Shown in pieces: positions 23,540 to 34,793 of a stretch of 64,000 nucleotides of DNA; position 1 is the first letter of the stretch, and each line of letters opens with the position of its first letter. The notes beneath the pieces were generated by a model. That model had not been told where the DNA came from and did not search any database. It was given only the letters and a program-made list of their open reading frames with translations. This DNA comes from Phytophthora sp. 'mugwort' (taxonomy: Eukaryota; Oomycota; Peronosporomycetes; Peronosporales; Peronosporaceae), in the NCBI GenBank assembly GCA_033558025.1, contig JAUCEF010000013.1, forward strand, positions 1,295,001 to 1,359,000, in the 5' to 3' direction. Both the position numbers and the translations under genes were made by a program.

Positions 23540-25050
23540 GTTTGGTTATGTTTTGCATTTTATAGAAGCCTGGTATATAGTTAGACGCGAGACTATGTCT
23601 TGTGTCTGCCTGTGGGTGCTCGCAACACTCTGCGAGTGTTGCGGCACCGAATTTGTGATGTAGTCGGTAATGCGGTTGTGCTGATTGTCCTGTAGGTAAA
23701 AGTTCTGGCTCACCTCAGTTGTGGCGAGAAATTTGCCGCTATGAGTTGAGCTTGCGTCGGTTGTTTCCACAGCATTCCGAAAAGGTTGTTGATTGTTTCC
23801 CGGCGGTTCCAATGGATTGCATTGCTGCTCCAGTTGCTTTCTGATTTCTTATCCAGGGTGTTGGTTCGCAGGAATACCTGCTGTAATGGTGGCTCTGATG
23901 CTAGATTTTTGATGCCTTGGTGGATCACTTGTGTTATCACTTCAAGTTGATTTTCCGGCTTTGCTAGGCTCAGGCTTCCAGCTCGTACTGCTTCCCAGGT
24001 GGTATCGCTTATCTGGGGGTATAATACCCACCCTCCATTCCAGCTTCCTTTCTCGTTGGTTTTAGCGGCGGTATCCAGTATCCACGCCTTAACTTGTTGA
24101 CGTCGGGTTTCTGGCTGCTGTGTTCATGATCTGCTGGCAAGTATCTAAGCACAACCCTTAAATTCGCCTCGCTGGGTTGCGCTTCCATGCACTTGCAATT
24201 GCTTGTACTTAATAATTGCCTCCTGTCTGAACTGCTGCTTTGTTTACTTCTTCATTACTTTGTTTGTTGTTGAACACCGTATCATTTCTGAGCCGTCATA
24301 ATATCGCCAGAGTAGTGGTGGACCAAATTTATCATAGTATGCTCATCGCTGCTCTGTGCAGGTACGTCCATCGGCCTATTCATTGTTGGGCAATTGACAG
24401 AAAGCAATCGATATCGACGGCGCTGTCCGACTGGCTACTGCGGGTCGGATGAGCTGCACTTGGTTGTCTGAGCACTCTTCACCCATCTATGGGTTAATCT
24501 AAGCTGTCGACGCTGTCTTCGCTTTGGCACATTCCCAAATAATGTGATCTATGCTTTCCTCTAGACAGGGGCATTGTGGATCGGGGCCCTCTTAATTTGG
24601 CGGCCAACCAGCATGCCTCAAGTTGAGGTCTCCTAGTGCTATCCTATAGATTGTCCAATTTTGGTAGTCCATGTATAGTCCATTTCGGTTCCAGAGGTGG
24701 GCTGGGTTTTGTCTAAGTGCGGCTTGGCCCCACACTGAATTCGCTGCTCTGGATTTTATCTTCTCAATCATTGGGGTCAGATTGTAGAAGCTCTGCCGAC
24801 CGTTTCGTGCGCTGTTTTCGCACCGTCTTCGCGAGTATCGTGGTGGGTCTTCCATGGGTAAATACACAGTCGAGGATTTGCGGTAAAACTAATTTCTACG
24901 TCTCGTTCCCAGGCTTGTAGTTCCCAAAAGTCTTCACTCTGTTGGTAATCGCTACCGATCCATGTCATTCTCCAAACCCACCCATCATTTGCTTTGGTCA
25001 TGTGAAATGCTGGTGTTCCGGACGGGTTGTCTATGCTATCCGATATAATT
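23540..25050 (-). mobile_element. Non-LTR retrotransposon (LINE) 3' fragment
   Basis: Minus-strand reading shows the C-terminal part of a LINE ORF2. A frame at 24867-24592 ends in TIYRIALGDLNLRHAGWPP and is followed, after a stop, by a zinc-binding tail DPQCPCLEESIDHIIWECAK (C-x-C, H, C) of the type found after reverse transcriptase in L1-like elements. Further pieces lie at 24150-23546. No RT catalytic motif remains, because the 5' part is missing, as expected from 5'-truncated insertion or from loss. The right border abuts Polinton copy 1 at about 25050. Stops occur in each segment. Confidence 0.55.
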
Positions 25051-25054
25051 GTGG

Positions 25055-28000
25055 TCGAAGTTGAAGTAAAGGGCATTCGTAGCAGAACTCGAGCATGCGT
25101 AGCTTCGCAAGCTGATAGATGGCTATCGACAAATGAATTAGGTTCTTGCTATTGAGACGACGCTTCTTCATGCTTATCTCACATGAATCGTTCAGATCCT
25201 CTAACCCATGAAACGTGAAATGCTCAATACGCGGCTTGATCTTATCCTCATTCGACTCGTACTTGACCTGCTTGTGCTTTTTATGCCCATGACTGATCGC
25301 CCAAACACCAAGTTTCCAACGAGTTTCATCATCTCCGCAATCATAGCCTTACTCTTATCCTCATCACCAACACAACGTGCTCGATACAGCCTTCATGAAT
25401 AGAACAAAAGCCTTGTGAGCGCTGTAACTGTAAGTCTTAGTGATTTCCGTTCCATGAGATAGATACCACTTGAGTAGCGGAGTGTAGATCAGAATCTTTT
25501 CACCAAAGTAGCTTCCAATCAACTTGCGAGCAAGCTTTAGCTTTGTTCTTTTCTCGTGCCTCGTTGTAATCAAACATATGATCACCAATGACCTTCTCGT
25601 TAGTACAGTCGATCAGTGTATTTTGAAAATGAGAGTCATTTCACTAAAATAGTCTTTCAGGTGATCTGGAGTTCGAATATCACACTCAAGAAAGCCAAAA
25701 ACTTGCCGTTCTGGATGTTCTCAACAACATTTGGATAAGCTTTAATAGTGGTAAGGCGAAGATATGTTATTACCAAGAGCCCAGAGGTATAGAGCATTAG
25801 AGTCGTAGCCGATGATCTTTTTCACGAGCTTGCCACGACGAATCTTAGTCTCGTTGCGTTTGCGTAGCGGCTGAAATGATAGATGATCCACCAGCAACGT
25901 TTTACTTCATTTTGCCGTGAATGTCTTTCTTATCCCTGTCAATCGAATAGACAAGCTTGTCCGAGTTGAACTCAAGTAGTTTCTTGAAGCGAAATCCACT
26001 GAGCGACATGTCCTGGCGTGCGACGTTGCATTGAACGCAAGAGATAAGAACATTACCGTCAACATGCCACAACTTGTTATTGATACGGTCGGCTGAACAG
26101 TATTGGCAGTCAACTGACATCAGCACAGACCACACAGATATTTTGCTTTTTCAGCAGCGCGTCCAAGTGGTCGAGAGTCATATTGAACGTATGAGTGGCT
26201 ACAAGCACCGGTTTGTAGATGCAAAGCGTCTACAAACCGGTGCTTGTAGCCACTCATACGCTTAGCTGGGAATCTGACAGCCTTAGCGGGTGTATTTTTA
26301 GGGTGTTGGAGCTCATTGAAACAGGTTTGATACATAACTTCCTCCGAAAACCCCGGAAGCGGGACACCATCAGTAAACATGTCAAGATCAAAACGTTCAA
26401 ACAATTCAGGCTGAGCCTCGATAGCCTTGATGAATGGTACTCGCTAGTAGTCAGCGTTGGTAATACTGGCGCCACGAAGAGCACTGTCAAATGCTGATTT
26501 GGGACGGATGTTAATCTCATTGAGCACCTCGAAAGCTTTAATGTATTCGTATGGAAATAGTCCCTTGCCAAGACCACAGACACATTGAATCCTGTTATCA
26601 CACTTGCATCCACCGAGATATGTACTATGATACTTCCCATAACCTGTTCCAACAGGAACATAGTTGCTAATATCAAGCATCTTCATGTCTGAAGCAGAAA
26701 TGCACATGTAGCTTGGGTTCTTGATCACAGATTTAATGTTCGACGTACCAAAGACGGCGATAGGTCGCTCTTAATCAAGTTGATATCGTATCTACCAGAG
26801 TTGAACCCCAATACTGTTATTTGATGATCGAGCTGTTGCTTGATTCTGCCATAGGCAGACCTCTCCTTCCCGAGGGAAATTGTTTTATGGAAATCGAAAA
26901 ACCTGGCATAGTCTCCATCCTTGATCCAGTTATCAACGTCATCCATTGAGTACTTCTTCCCAAGCTTTAATCCAGGGATCTCCATACCGCTAAAGCCGTG
27001 AGCTCTGATAATCTTCTTGAGAAGTGGCTCATACTTTTGAACATTGTACTCACGAATTTGCAAACCGACTTTGCTAATGTAATCAAACATATATTTTAGT
27101 AAAGCTTTTGGCTCATCATTTACAAAGCATCGTACTTCCCCAGACAGACTGTCAGCTACCGAACAGCAATATACTCATTCGTGAAGACTGTGCTTTCATC
27201 ATGTTGGGTACCAGTCGGCTTTAATATGGCCTCAAAAAAAATAATACACGATGAAGTGATCGATGTAGTGATCAATCTATTTAATAGTGTACTTTGTCAG
27301 CAACGATTTGATGGAGTTCTGAGGCGGTCTGTAGATTGTTGTCTCATCTGACAAGATCACATTGGTTTTTCTTATGGCTGCTGAGCTTGTCAGCGCTAAT
27401 GAATCCATTTCACGCTTAAGGCATTGATACTAGCTTTGAAGCATATCGATGCTCTTAATATACAGGGCGTGATTCTCATGAGATAAAATGGCCATGGATT
27501 CAAACTCCTTGTCCGAGCGACGAATGCATTCAAAAAAGTTTCCAGAGGAAACATCCATCTGATAAACATTGATAGCTGGCTGGAAACAGTCCTCAACCTC
27601 ATCAAATTGAAGAAGGTCAATAGGCTTAAAGCTTCGGAACAGCCTCAGAGTAAGTTAATACCTTTGAAAGAGTAGTAGCTCTTGAAGGCCTCCTTTACTG
27701 GATCCTGAATTCTACGAGGGTCCTTCTTATGGTCTTGTAGCAAATGCCATGCAATACACTGGAAGACGCATTTGTTGTTCGTCTTGGGAAAGGTGATGAC
27801 ATGCTTGTTTTCGCGAATGATCTTAGGAATGACAGCTTCGCTATCGCCAAGAGCATGGTTGCGCTGGTAGATGAAAATCCTAAATCCAGTAATTGCCTTG
27901 ACCTTGTATCCAGAGCCGGGATAGTTAAGCTTGTTAGCAAGCTCCATGGATCTGATTTCCGAAATAATTTTCTTTCGAATATCAGCCTTACTATTTACCG

Positions 28001-28196
28001 CAACAGGAGTAATAAACACGTATGTATTACCCAGAATTGGGTGAAAGTATCGTGTTTCATTCTCATCGCTGAGACTAATCAGGTCGTAGCCGATAGCAAC
28101 ATTCACCTTGAATGCATTGTTTTGCGTAGAGAGAACGTGCTCAAGCTTATCGTAGAACTCCGGTGGATGGATACCCTCATATAGATGAGACTCCAT
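25055..28196 (-). pseudogene. Polinton protein-primed DNA polymerase B, copy 1 (partial)
   Basis: It starts at an ATG at 28196 with the same N-terminus as the second copy (ESHLYEGIHPPEFYDKLEHV). The pieces run in order: N-terminal domain to about 27650, a middle part, the exonuclease region at 27090-26725 and 26728-26444, a zinc-binding region at 26135-25902, and the start of the palm with the segment near 25800 encoding YDSNALYLWALGNN-like sequence. The reading is then cut at about 25055, before the catalytic D-T-D motif. Frameshifts occur near 27660, 27100, 26730 and 26130. The 32-base palindrome at 26188-26260 is shared with the second copy. Confidence 0.8.
26188..26260. repeat. Perfect 32-base palindrome in Polinton polymerase, copy 1
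   Basis: The arms 26188-26219 and 26229-26260 are perfect reverse complements with a 9-base spacer. The same structure, with the same spacer sequence read on the other strand, exists at 44237-44309 in the second Polinton copy, so it was present before the copies separated. It lies inside the polymerase coding region and is read through without a stop. Confidence 0.95.
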
Positions 28197-28415
28197 ATGC
28201 TGACCGCAGTAGAAAACGATACTTTGGGTCGTATATATTTGTGGCTGTATTATTCTCGTGGAGATTATTTTATAATTATTGGATGTTATATCAGGACTGA
28301 CTTCATATCATGGTCCCATAGAAAATGTTTGAGTTCTAATTAATTAATTCAGATGATGTATTAGGGGCCCGCCTATATATGACTTGACTTTTTATGTGAG
28401 AAAAAAACTAATTAA

Positions 28416-28631
28416 TTAAGTAAGTTCGTTTTCACTCTTAGGTTCGCTATCGCTTGAATTAGGTTCGCATTTAGGTTTTCGCTTGCGAGTCCGAATCTGA
28501 TCTCTATTCTTGTCGTCATACTCCTTTTGATAAAAGTTAAGCGAACTTCGCGTGTGCGCTGGTAGTAGCGCTTCATGCGCCTCTTTGATGCGCTCTTTGT
28601 TAGCTGAGTATTGCTCGGGAGAGTACGTCAT
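28416..28631 (-). CDS. Small lysine/glutamate-rich protein at the Polinton end
   Basis: A 71-codon frame with the segment SPEQYSANKERIKEAHE followed by KEYDDKNRDQIR and an acidic serine-rich tail (SSDSEPKSENELT). The A/E-N-K-E-R-I-K-E pattern resembles low-complexity charged repeats common in large DNA viruses and phages, so the role is unknown. Its stop codon lies in sequence shared with the second Polinton copy (42050-42062), and the frame is on the same strand as the polymerase. I therefore place it inside the element as its leftmost gene. A diverged copy lies at 37506-37665. Comparison suggests one frameshift in the middle (after KEAHE), so even this copy may be altered. Confidence 0.55.
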   Translation of the reverse strand: MTYSPEQYSANKERIKEAHEALLPAHTRSSLNFYQKEYDDKNRDQIRTRKRKPKCEPNSSDSEPKSENELT

Positions 28632-28699
28632 CTTTCTATATTACTAACTTCACATCAATCAGGAATAAATAATAATAAGGGGAGGCAAAAGTCGCATTC

Positions 28700-30530
28700 A
28701 TTACTTGCCGCATTGGCACTTAATGGTTCAAACTGATCAGTTCCGAGCCCTCAACCAATTCAAAAACGCAACGACATGACGAGAAGTCTCCCAGTTTAAA
28801 AAACACTGTGACCCTCCCTCGTTTGCAGACAACATTCGTAATTGTCCCACTCGTGTTGCCTGGGAAGTCGATGACAACATATTCTTTAGCTGCAAGCGCA
28901 GCATATTTTTTTCCACCTGCCGCGAATCGAGACATATGCTCGCCAATCTTGTCGCTTTCACAAGCAATTCGATTCCCCACCGAAGACTTCCATTCAAATA
29001 GAAGTCAATCTCTCCATTAATGCGCTGGCTGTGTTGACGGGGTGACGCAGGAAACACTCTCGACCGTTCGGGGCATATGTAACACGTACTCGTCGTGTGA
29101 AGCGCAAGAGCAGCCATAATATGATGCTGGAAAACAGCTTCTTTGGGAAAGCCATATTCGCGGGCCACGAACTGTTTTAGTACAGAAGCAGACATACTTC
29201 CAATCGCCTTCCGGACCAGCTCAACACAATGATGTAGGATTTACATATCCACGACCATAGTAGTATCTCTCAGCTAAGGGCGATGTAAACTTCACATAGC
29301 CACCATCTTCAAATGCAATACCGGCTTCTTTAACCTTGTAAAGCATTGTTCCTCATCGTGACTCAATTTCTGCACCAATGGGGCTGACAGACGGGGTCGC
29401 CAACCAAACACATGGTAAGAAACTTTGGATGATCGGGATGGGCCGGAGTCGTGTGATCACTTCCGAAGCAGCGTGCCAGTTGGTCCACAAAGACCTCTGA
29501 CATGTAATATGCCAGCAAATCGTGCTCAGTTGGATCTGCCTTTTGAAACTACGCGTAAATTGTGTTAATGGAATCGCGCAATGAACCAATGTGCCCATTG
29601 CACTCTCGCATGATCACCTCCAAAAATGTCAGATATCGCAAGCTTATCGGCAATCCGTTCTCCAACGCTAAACATTTATGCGCCTCGACATCATTGATCA
29701 AGAAGTCTCTCCTTGTCAACTTCCATGGAGTGCTGCTGAAGGCAACAGGGCTGGTAGGAGCGTCTGTCTCCAGCAAATGCGTCGCAGATATGATGAACTG
29801 GACGTGCTTCGGTAACCATGACGACGAGCCCTTGATCAAACCAGTCCAAAAATCCAAATCTTTATACTGTCGTTGACAGTCATCCATCATGAAGAGCACA
29901 GCTCGCCTCCGGGTATTAAACACTTTTTACTGCAAATATCGACTCCATGTCTGGAGAGAATCATCGTGGCATCAAATGTGGCACTATCAAACGCGATAGG
30001 TACATAGCGAAAGCCAGGATATTGGCGAGCAAATAACGTCAACAGCGAGGTCTTCCCTGATCCCGCAGGCGATGAAAGCAGCACGAAGTTGGTTCCGATT
30101 ATTGTGCTGTATAATTTCTGCACTAGTTCATCGCGTGAAAGGTGAGGCAAATCCAAATCAATTCCTTCTGCATTCGGTCGATAGGTCGGGAATATCTGGG
30201 AAGGGATAACCGGCGGCTCTTGCTCCGAAACCACCACCAGCACGTGAACTTGGCTCCCAGCCGGGTGAAAATCTCCAAAGTACTTGGTGTCGTTGAGCCG
30301 CAGAAACGGATCCATCTTCTCGAAGCCTTGTAAGTTTCAATTTTCATCGAATGTAAAAGTTGTGCCAGCTTCACCGAGCATCACAGCTGCCGCATCCAGC
30401 CACGCGTCGCCCTTCTTCGCTAAGAAGAGCTGCAGGTCCTTCGCAGGAACCGTGATGTCCTCGCATTCTTCCTCGATCGCCTTTACAAGAGAGCCACCGT
30501 CGAGTTCTCGTCAATGGCGACAGTGAACTT
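28700..30530 (-). pseudogene. Crinkler (CRN) effector, NTPase-nuclease type, broken
   Basis: The N-terminal CRN header is readable on the minus strand. [11 protein letters not shown] lies near 30525-30490, the translocation-associated motif LQLFLAKK at 30412-30435, and the HVLVVV motif at about 30229-30246. After a short linker comes a P-loop ATPase (SSPAGSGKTSLLTLFARQYP, about 30075-30016) with a Walker B-like MMDDCQRQY near 29890. A helical middle region follows to 29549. The C-terminal nuclease-like part includes INGEIDFYLNGSLRWGIELL at about 29025-28965, with aspartate and glutamate placed as in restriction-like folds, and VFFKLGDFSSCRCVFELVEG near 28790. Known CRN proteins enter host-plant cells and act in the nucleus. 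This copy has stops or frameshifts near 30500, 30335, 29910, 29540 and 29200-28980, so no full product is expected. Confidence 0.82.
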
Positions 30531-30680
30531 GCTGCAATATCGGATGATTGCTCAGTTTAGCAGCAGCATCTTTATCTCAAGCAGTCGATTTTCGAATTAG
30601 AGAAGAGAGGAAGACAATTTTGTAATCGTACTTAAGTGGGAAACAATGGTGTCGTCACATAGGTTGCAGGAACTGTAATG

Positions 30681-30860
30681 AAGGTTTAACTTTCTCAGAC
30701 CTAGTTAATATGAGTTAAATGACTCCTAACGCTCTGAGGTTATCGATTGGCTGTCTGGTTAGAAACACTAGCTGGACATTATAAATGATTAAACCTATTT
30801 GCCTTGTAAAATAATGTTATGAAAAAAACTGCCGGTGTAATGTGTCAGAAGATACTACTA
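30681..30860 (+). repeat. Dispersed 180-base repeat, copy A
   Basis: The copy aligns over about 180 bases with 57181-57362 (same strand) and 36744-36923 (opposite strand). The shared core includes CTCTGAGGTTATCGATT and the end reads TACTACTA. It has no coding capacity. It lies just upstream of the CRN pseudogene. Possible identities are a MITE, a solo LTR or a Helitron end; no clear terminal repeat was visible, so the family is left open. Confidence 0.8.
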
Positions 30861-31486
30861 ACGACTCCAAGCACATCAAGCGTCGTCTTGACCCCCCGCT
30901 CAAGTACTCGAACCACTTTCCCCGTGCTTGCCAATTTGACCAGCAATCGGCTCTCATGTTCGTAGTCTGCGAGTCGCCCATGGAGGTCTCGACCCCATTA
31001 AGCGATAGTTTCTTCGTCCTTGGAGCTTCGACTGGCTTTCCGCAACTGTGTCACGAGGAAGTCTACAATTCGGTCGGAGGTTTGCAGCTCGTAGTTGTCG
31101 TGACTCGAGTGCCAACGACTAGAATTCCCTACCTTTGAGTTGATCAAGTTGCCCCATGAGCGCGACTGGGTCATCTTCGTGTGGACGTTAAGTGTCTGGT
31201 GAAGCCCTGCTGGAGTAGTGAGATGGGATCTCGACGGAAGTATGGGTCTGACGCAACCATGTTCAAATGGCTACAGCTACGTCGGAAGCGTCACGACGTT
31301 GTGATCCACACCGATACGTCCAGCCAACCAGGTCGCGATTTATTAAGCGGACTCATCTGAGGCTGCTCAAGTGGCTGGAGACGCCAAGGAACCGGTTGGC
31401 GACGATCGGGGTCAACAAAACAACCCGGTGCTCGCAAATCCTCGTATTATGCATGGGTATATTTCAATGCAGTTACATAGGTTATG
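30861..31486. other. Intergenic, no gene recognised
   Basis: Frames of about 80-100 codons on both strands are present, but none has a recognisable domain. Minus-strand reading gives a charged, possibly retroelement-derived sequence across 31180-30850, interrupted by stops. Confidence 0.35.
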
Positions 31487-32559
31487 CTATCCATCTACCC
31501 AAGCGGTTCCTGCCTCCTTAGGTGTATTGGTCGTCGTGGCCGTGTTGACGGTGGCGTCATGCACCGCCATTGATTCGCTACTCGAAGTGGGGACGGTTGG
31601 CTTTGGAGGCGCAATACTCGGTGGTCCATGCGCGCTGGTACGTACGGGGCTGAAGAAAGACAAAATTGACGGGTTGCTGACATGGAGGTGGTGTTTCCGA
31701 GGACGTCCTACGTTTTTTTTCTGTGGAGCCGCACACCTGAAGTACATGTGCACATACTGAGTCCATCTACAGTATTTTATCACCTGGCGGTTGTTCTTGA
31801 CTGCTTTCTGTGTATATCTCTGCCACATAGTTTTCCAAGTCAAATAGGGTTCTACCAAGTAATGTCGAGGGCAGCGATAGCCACAAGGGAATCCATCTTC
31901 CCGCTCCAACTCATTACATGTTAAAAGGAAAAAGTCGATGTCATCACTCGAGAGCGCGTGCTTTGGAGGTTCCGGGTTCCGGCGATTGTGCAAGGTGTCA
32001 ACTCCATCTTTGACGATCACAGCTTTAAGTCGTGTTATCATTGACCTGCCTACCTCAAACACAGCTCGAACTTGTGCGTCTGACAATCCTTGCCGAAGCA
32101 GCGCAATAACCATCCCTTTTGCTTGGCCGTGTTCTGCGCCGCCCCATCTAGAATCAAGCGACTTGTACGTCTCTTAAAGTTGGCAACAACGGCTGCGCCC
32201 AAAGTATCTCGTACACGATCAAGGGCATTCCGACATTCTCGTACGGACCTTCTAATTCTCGGCTTCGTCTGCATGGACCCACCAGCGCCACCTGAACGCC
32301 GCGGCTGCACAGTCTGCGAGGGACTGGCCATCTTGTCGGCCGAGCTAATGTTGGTATGGGCGGCGTCGAGCATGTCCGTTACCGCCTCTTCCAGAAAAAT
32401 AATTAATTCCCTCGGCGTCTTTGTTTTGCGATGACCCGGGCCGTCGCCAACCTGTTCAAGTACAAAACGTGATTTACGCGTGAGCCGTGTACGAGTGCAT
32501 CTCCCGTGAACAATGACACGACGTGATCTATTTTGCCGCGCTACATGTAGAGAGTACAA
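31487..32559 (-). pseudogene. Oomycete transposon-encoded protein, N-terminal part
   Basis: Two overlapping frames join at about 32113-32100 by a one-base shift. The first (32559-32090) ends in LDGAAQNTAKQKG and the second continues as MVIALLRQGLSDAQVRAVFE, a helix-turn-helix-like segment. After this come CGYRCPRHYLVEPYLTWKTM and YCRWTQYVHMYF, blocks I associate with a repetitive transposase-like family of oomycetes. The expected catalytic part is missing: the frame runs out into a proline-rich tail after 31750. The assignment to a mobile element rests on this family resemblance and on fragmentation. Superfamily is uncertain. Confidence 0.5.
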
Positions 32560-32613
32560 AGGTTCTGATGGACGAATTGGAACAAGTAGCCCAGCGAGGT
32601 TACTTGGGGAAGG

Positions 32614-33504
32614 TCAACATGGACCGCAACGGGCCGTCCAGACTGCAGGAGGAGACGCAGCCGTCGATTGAACAGATGAGAGACTTTGTCCCCTATGTTC
32701 AGAACAAGAAGAAGAAGCTGTGAATGCTGTGACAGTAGGAGTCCCCGGAGCTGCGATCTCGCTCACTGCAACAGCCATTGGAATCGGCTCACCGTTTTCC
32801 ATCGCAACGCTCACGTACTGGCCACTGGAATTGCAAGAGCCATCATAGCCAGCGTACACAAGCAACTCATCTTCCTCACAAGAGAGCACGTGCTCGTCAT
32901 AGTCGCGAGCATGGTAGTCTACATGCACTAACGCACGTTCCACTTCTTCGAGATTCTCCACCTTAAACTGCATCTGTAGAGCGATGTCGTGGACCAACTT
33001 CACAGATATTTCTCCCCGTGAGTATTAGTGAAACGTGTAAGAAAGCAGAATACATTCGTTATAACATCATTCTCGCTGACTTAGATATATTTCTCACTTT
33101 CGTTCTCTTGTTCTTCGGTGCTCTCCTCCGTACATGGCGGATCAATATGAAAGGAGCCATCCTTCTCTCGTGAGCTTATAGGAATAAGACACGATCTTTA
33201 CAAACGCGAGCAGCGCAAGTGTTTGTCTTGAACTACCCCTCATTGCACGAGGGGTCTGCCAACACTGCCTTCCATGAATCCGTCCCCAGCGCGTAGCGAC
33301 GCAAGACAGGTCTGGGGTTGAAGGGCCATCGCTAGCCGTGACAACGGCTACAGTAGCGATGGCTGCAGCGCAAACAACGATCTTCGTGGTGCGTCTTGTT
33401 CGCTTTATTCGCTGAATCTTCTCTTTTTTATCCCTGCCTCCTGGTGGGCCTCTATGAGGCGCGCTAGGGAGCCGAGATGATTTCTTTGATGAAACGAGGA
33501 CCAA
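32614..33504 (-). other. Two unassigned frames, 32614-33003 and 33142-33504
   Basis: The first (129 codons) has an acidic segment DYDEHVLSCEEDELLVYAGY that looks like real coding sequence, then shifts into a serine-rich tail. The second (120 codons) begins with a proline/lysine-rich stretch and contains one hydrophobic segment (VVCAAAIATVAVV). I recognise neither. They may be further parts of the transposon remnant to the left. Confidence 0.3.
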
Positions 33505-33587
33505 TCAGATTCGAGTATATTTCTGTTGACTAAAAGTCTTTTTTTTTACATCGACCTCGCCCTAAACCGAAGCTTTTGCACTTTTTC

Positions 33588-33885
33588 TTAGGTATGACAT
33601 CCTACAGTTACGTCATCACGGCTGCTCCTACTGCCGAGTCTAACGACCCATAATATGGCCTGTGTGCGAGCGAAGCTCGAAGATGATCTCTCCACGGTGG
33701 TTGAGTTCATCCCACCCGGAATAACAGGCCTCTCAAAGCTCGTGAACGTCGCGGTAATGAGGTCCTTCAAGAGTCACTACCGGAGTCTCTATGTCAAACA
33801 TCACCTGACCAATGTCATCTGCTCATCTACACCTGAGCGACGTCGCCTTATTACTGCTATCGTCGTAACAGCTTTGCTCAGATAG
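33588..33885 (+). pseudogene. Pogo/Tigger-type DDE_1 transposase fragment
   Basis: The 76-codon frame at 33655-33885 reads STVVEFIPPGITGLSKLVNV followed by AVMRSFKSHYRSLYVKHHLT. This matches the segment of pogo-like transposases after the second catalytic aspartate, normally P-P-x-x-T-x-x-x-Q-P-L/M-D-V-x-V/I-x-x-x-F-K. Here the Q-P-M-D is eroded to K-L-V-N, so the enzyme would be dead even if whole. The DNA-binding part and first catalytic residues are not present upstream. Confidence 0.6.
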
Positions 33886-34793
33886 ACGGGGGCGCGATCA
33901 GAAAGGACCATAGTTTCGATATGTGGAAGAAGCGAGCGAAATGCGAAATGATCGCCGGCCACCGAACGCGCCGGAAGCGGGTCACGATGATCTTGTGCGG
34001 TCCTTGTTGAAACGACATTCCTGCGACATACAACTACATACTTGAAGAACATATGCGGATATACGTAATTCTATGAATATAAATGGGTATGTTTGCAAAA
34101 TGGAACGGCGAGATGGTAAATATGGAAAAGATATACCACCTTCGCACGACCATTGTGGTCGCACCTATCACAGCGATCGATTGTTCGAGAATGGGGTTGC
34201 TGACGTCAGCTTCAAGGCCAATGTGTCAATTCTTGAGGCACGCGAGGCCACCTCTCTTGCGCAGCTCAATGCCCAATGTAACCCCCTTGCTTCGTACAAA
34301 CTCGTGAAGAGCTGGCGTGTAATGGCTTATCACATGCATCCTAGATTGACCCCGCCAGAGGCGTCGACCTCTTCTTTGGACGGAGTGACGACGAAGTCGG
34401 CGGTTTTCGCTGGGGGCTCACACGTCTGAACACCGATGATTTCGAGAAGCCTTCGCTTTACTACGTTCGGCTGGTTCAGAGGGCATTCCGTGTCGAGGCA
34501 TGGACACAGATTTATTACGACATTTTGCAGCATGCAGAGGTGTTGACCCTCTCGCTGAAATGGACCAGCACAGTTATTTTTTTTTCAGCTTCGTAAACTT
34601 GTAAAACTATTCTAAGCCTATCGATTCCATTGAGAGCAATGTCTTGATCGCTCACTCGGGACTGCAGATATGTGCTGGCTTTTATTTAAGTTGCTCAAAA
34701 TACAACTTAAGCTGCCTCGCCTGACGCGTTCTGATCGTCAACCCACCCCCAGCAGCGACTGGCACAACCGATACAACAAGACCGCGGAGCACA
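33886..34793. other. Intergenic with an unassigned 118-codon frame
   Basis: The frame 34073-34429 (+) has no recognised domain. A T-rich run occurs near 34577-34587. The last 100 bases before 34794 are the upstream region of the LRR gene. No initiator or TATA signal could be assigned. Confidence 0.35.

Larger units (their letters stand above)
25050..28685 (-). mobile_element. Polinton/Maverick copy 1, truncated and inverted
   Basis: This block is the reverse complement of 42045-45450 in the second copy, with high identity over about 3.4 kb. It carries the left end of the element: a small basic gene (28416-28631) and most of the DNA polymerase gene (28196 to about 25055). It stops abruptly near 25050 where the LINE fragment begins. 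Its outer end is taken at about 28685, where an AT-rich run ends in GGGGAGG. A similar AT-rich run ending in GGGAGG closes the second copy at about 57160, which suggests terminal inverted repeats. Both copies are decayed. Confidence 0.8.

Noticed and set aside
26188..26260. Short inverted repeat units as a possible CRISPR array
   Set aside because: Only a single palindrome with one 9-base spacer, no direct repeats and no spacers, in a eukaryotic genome.
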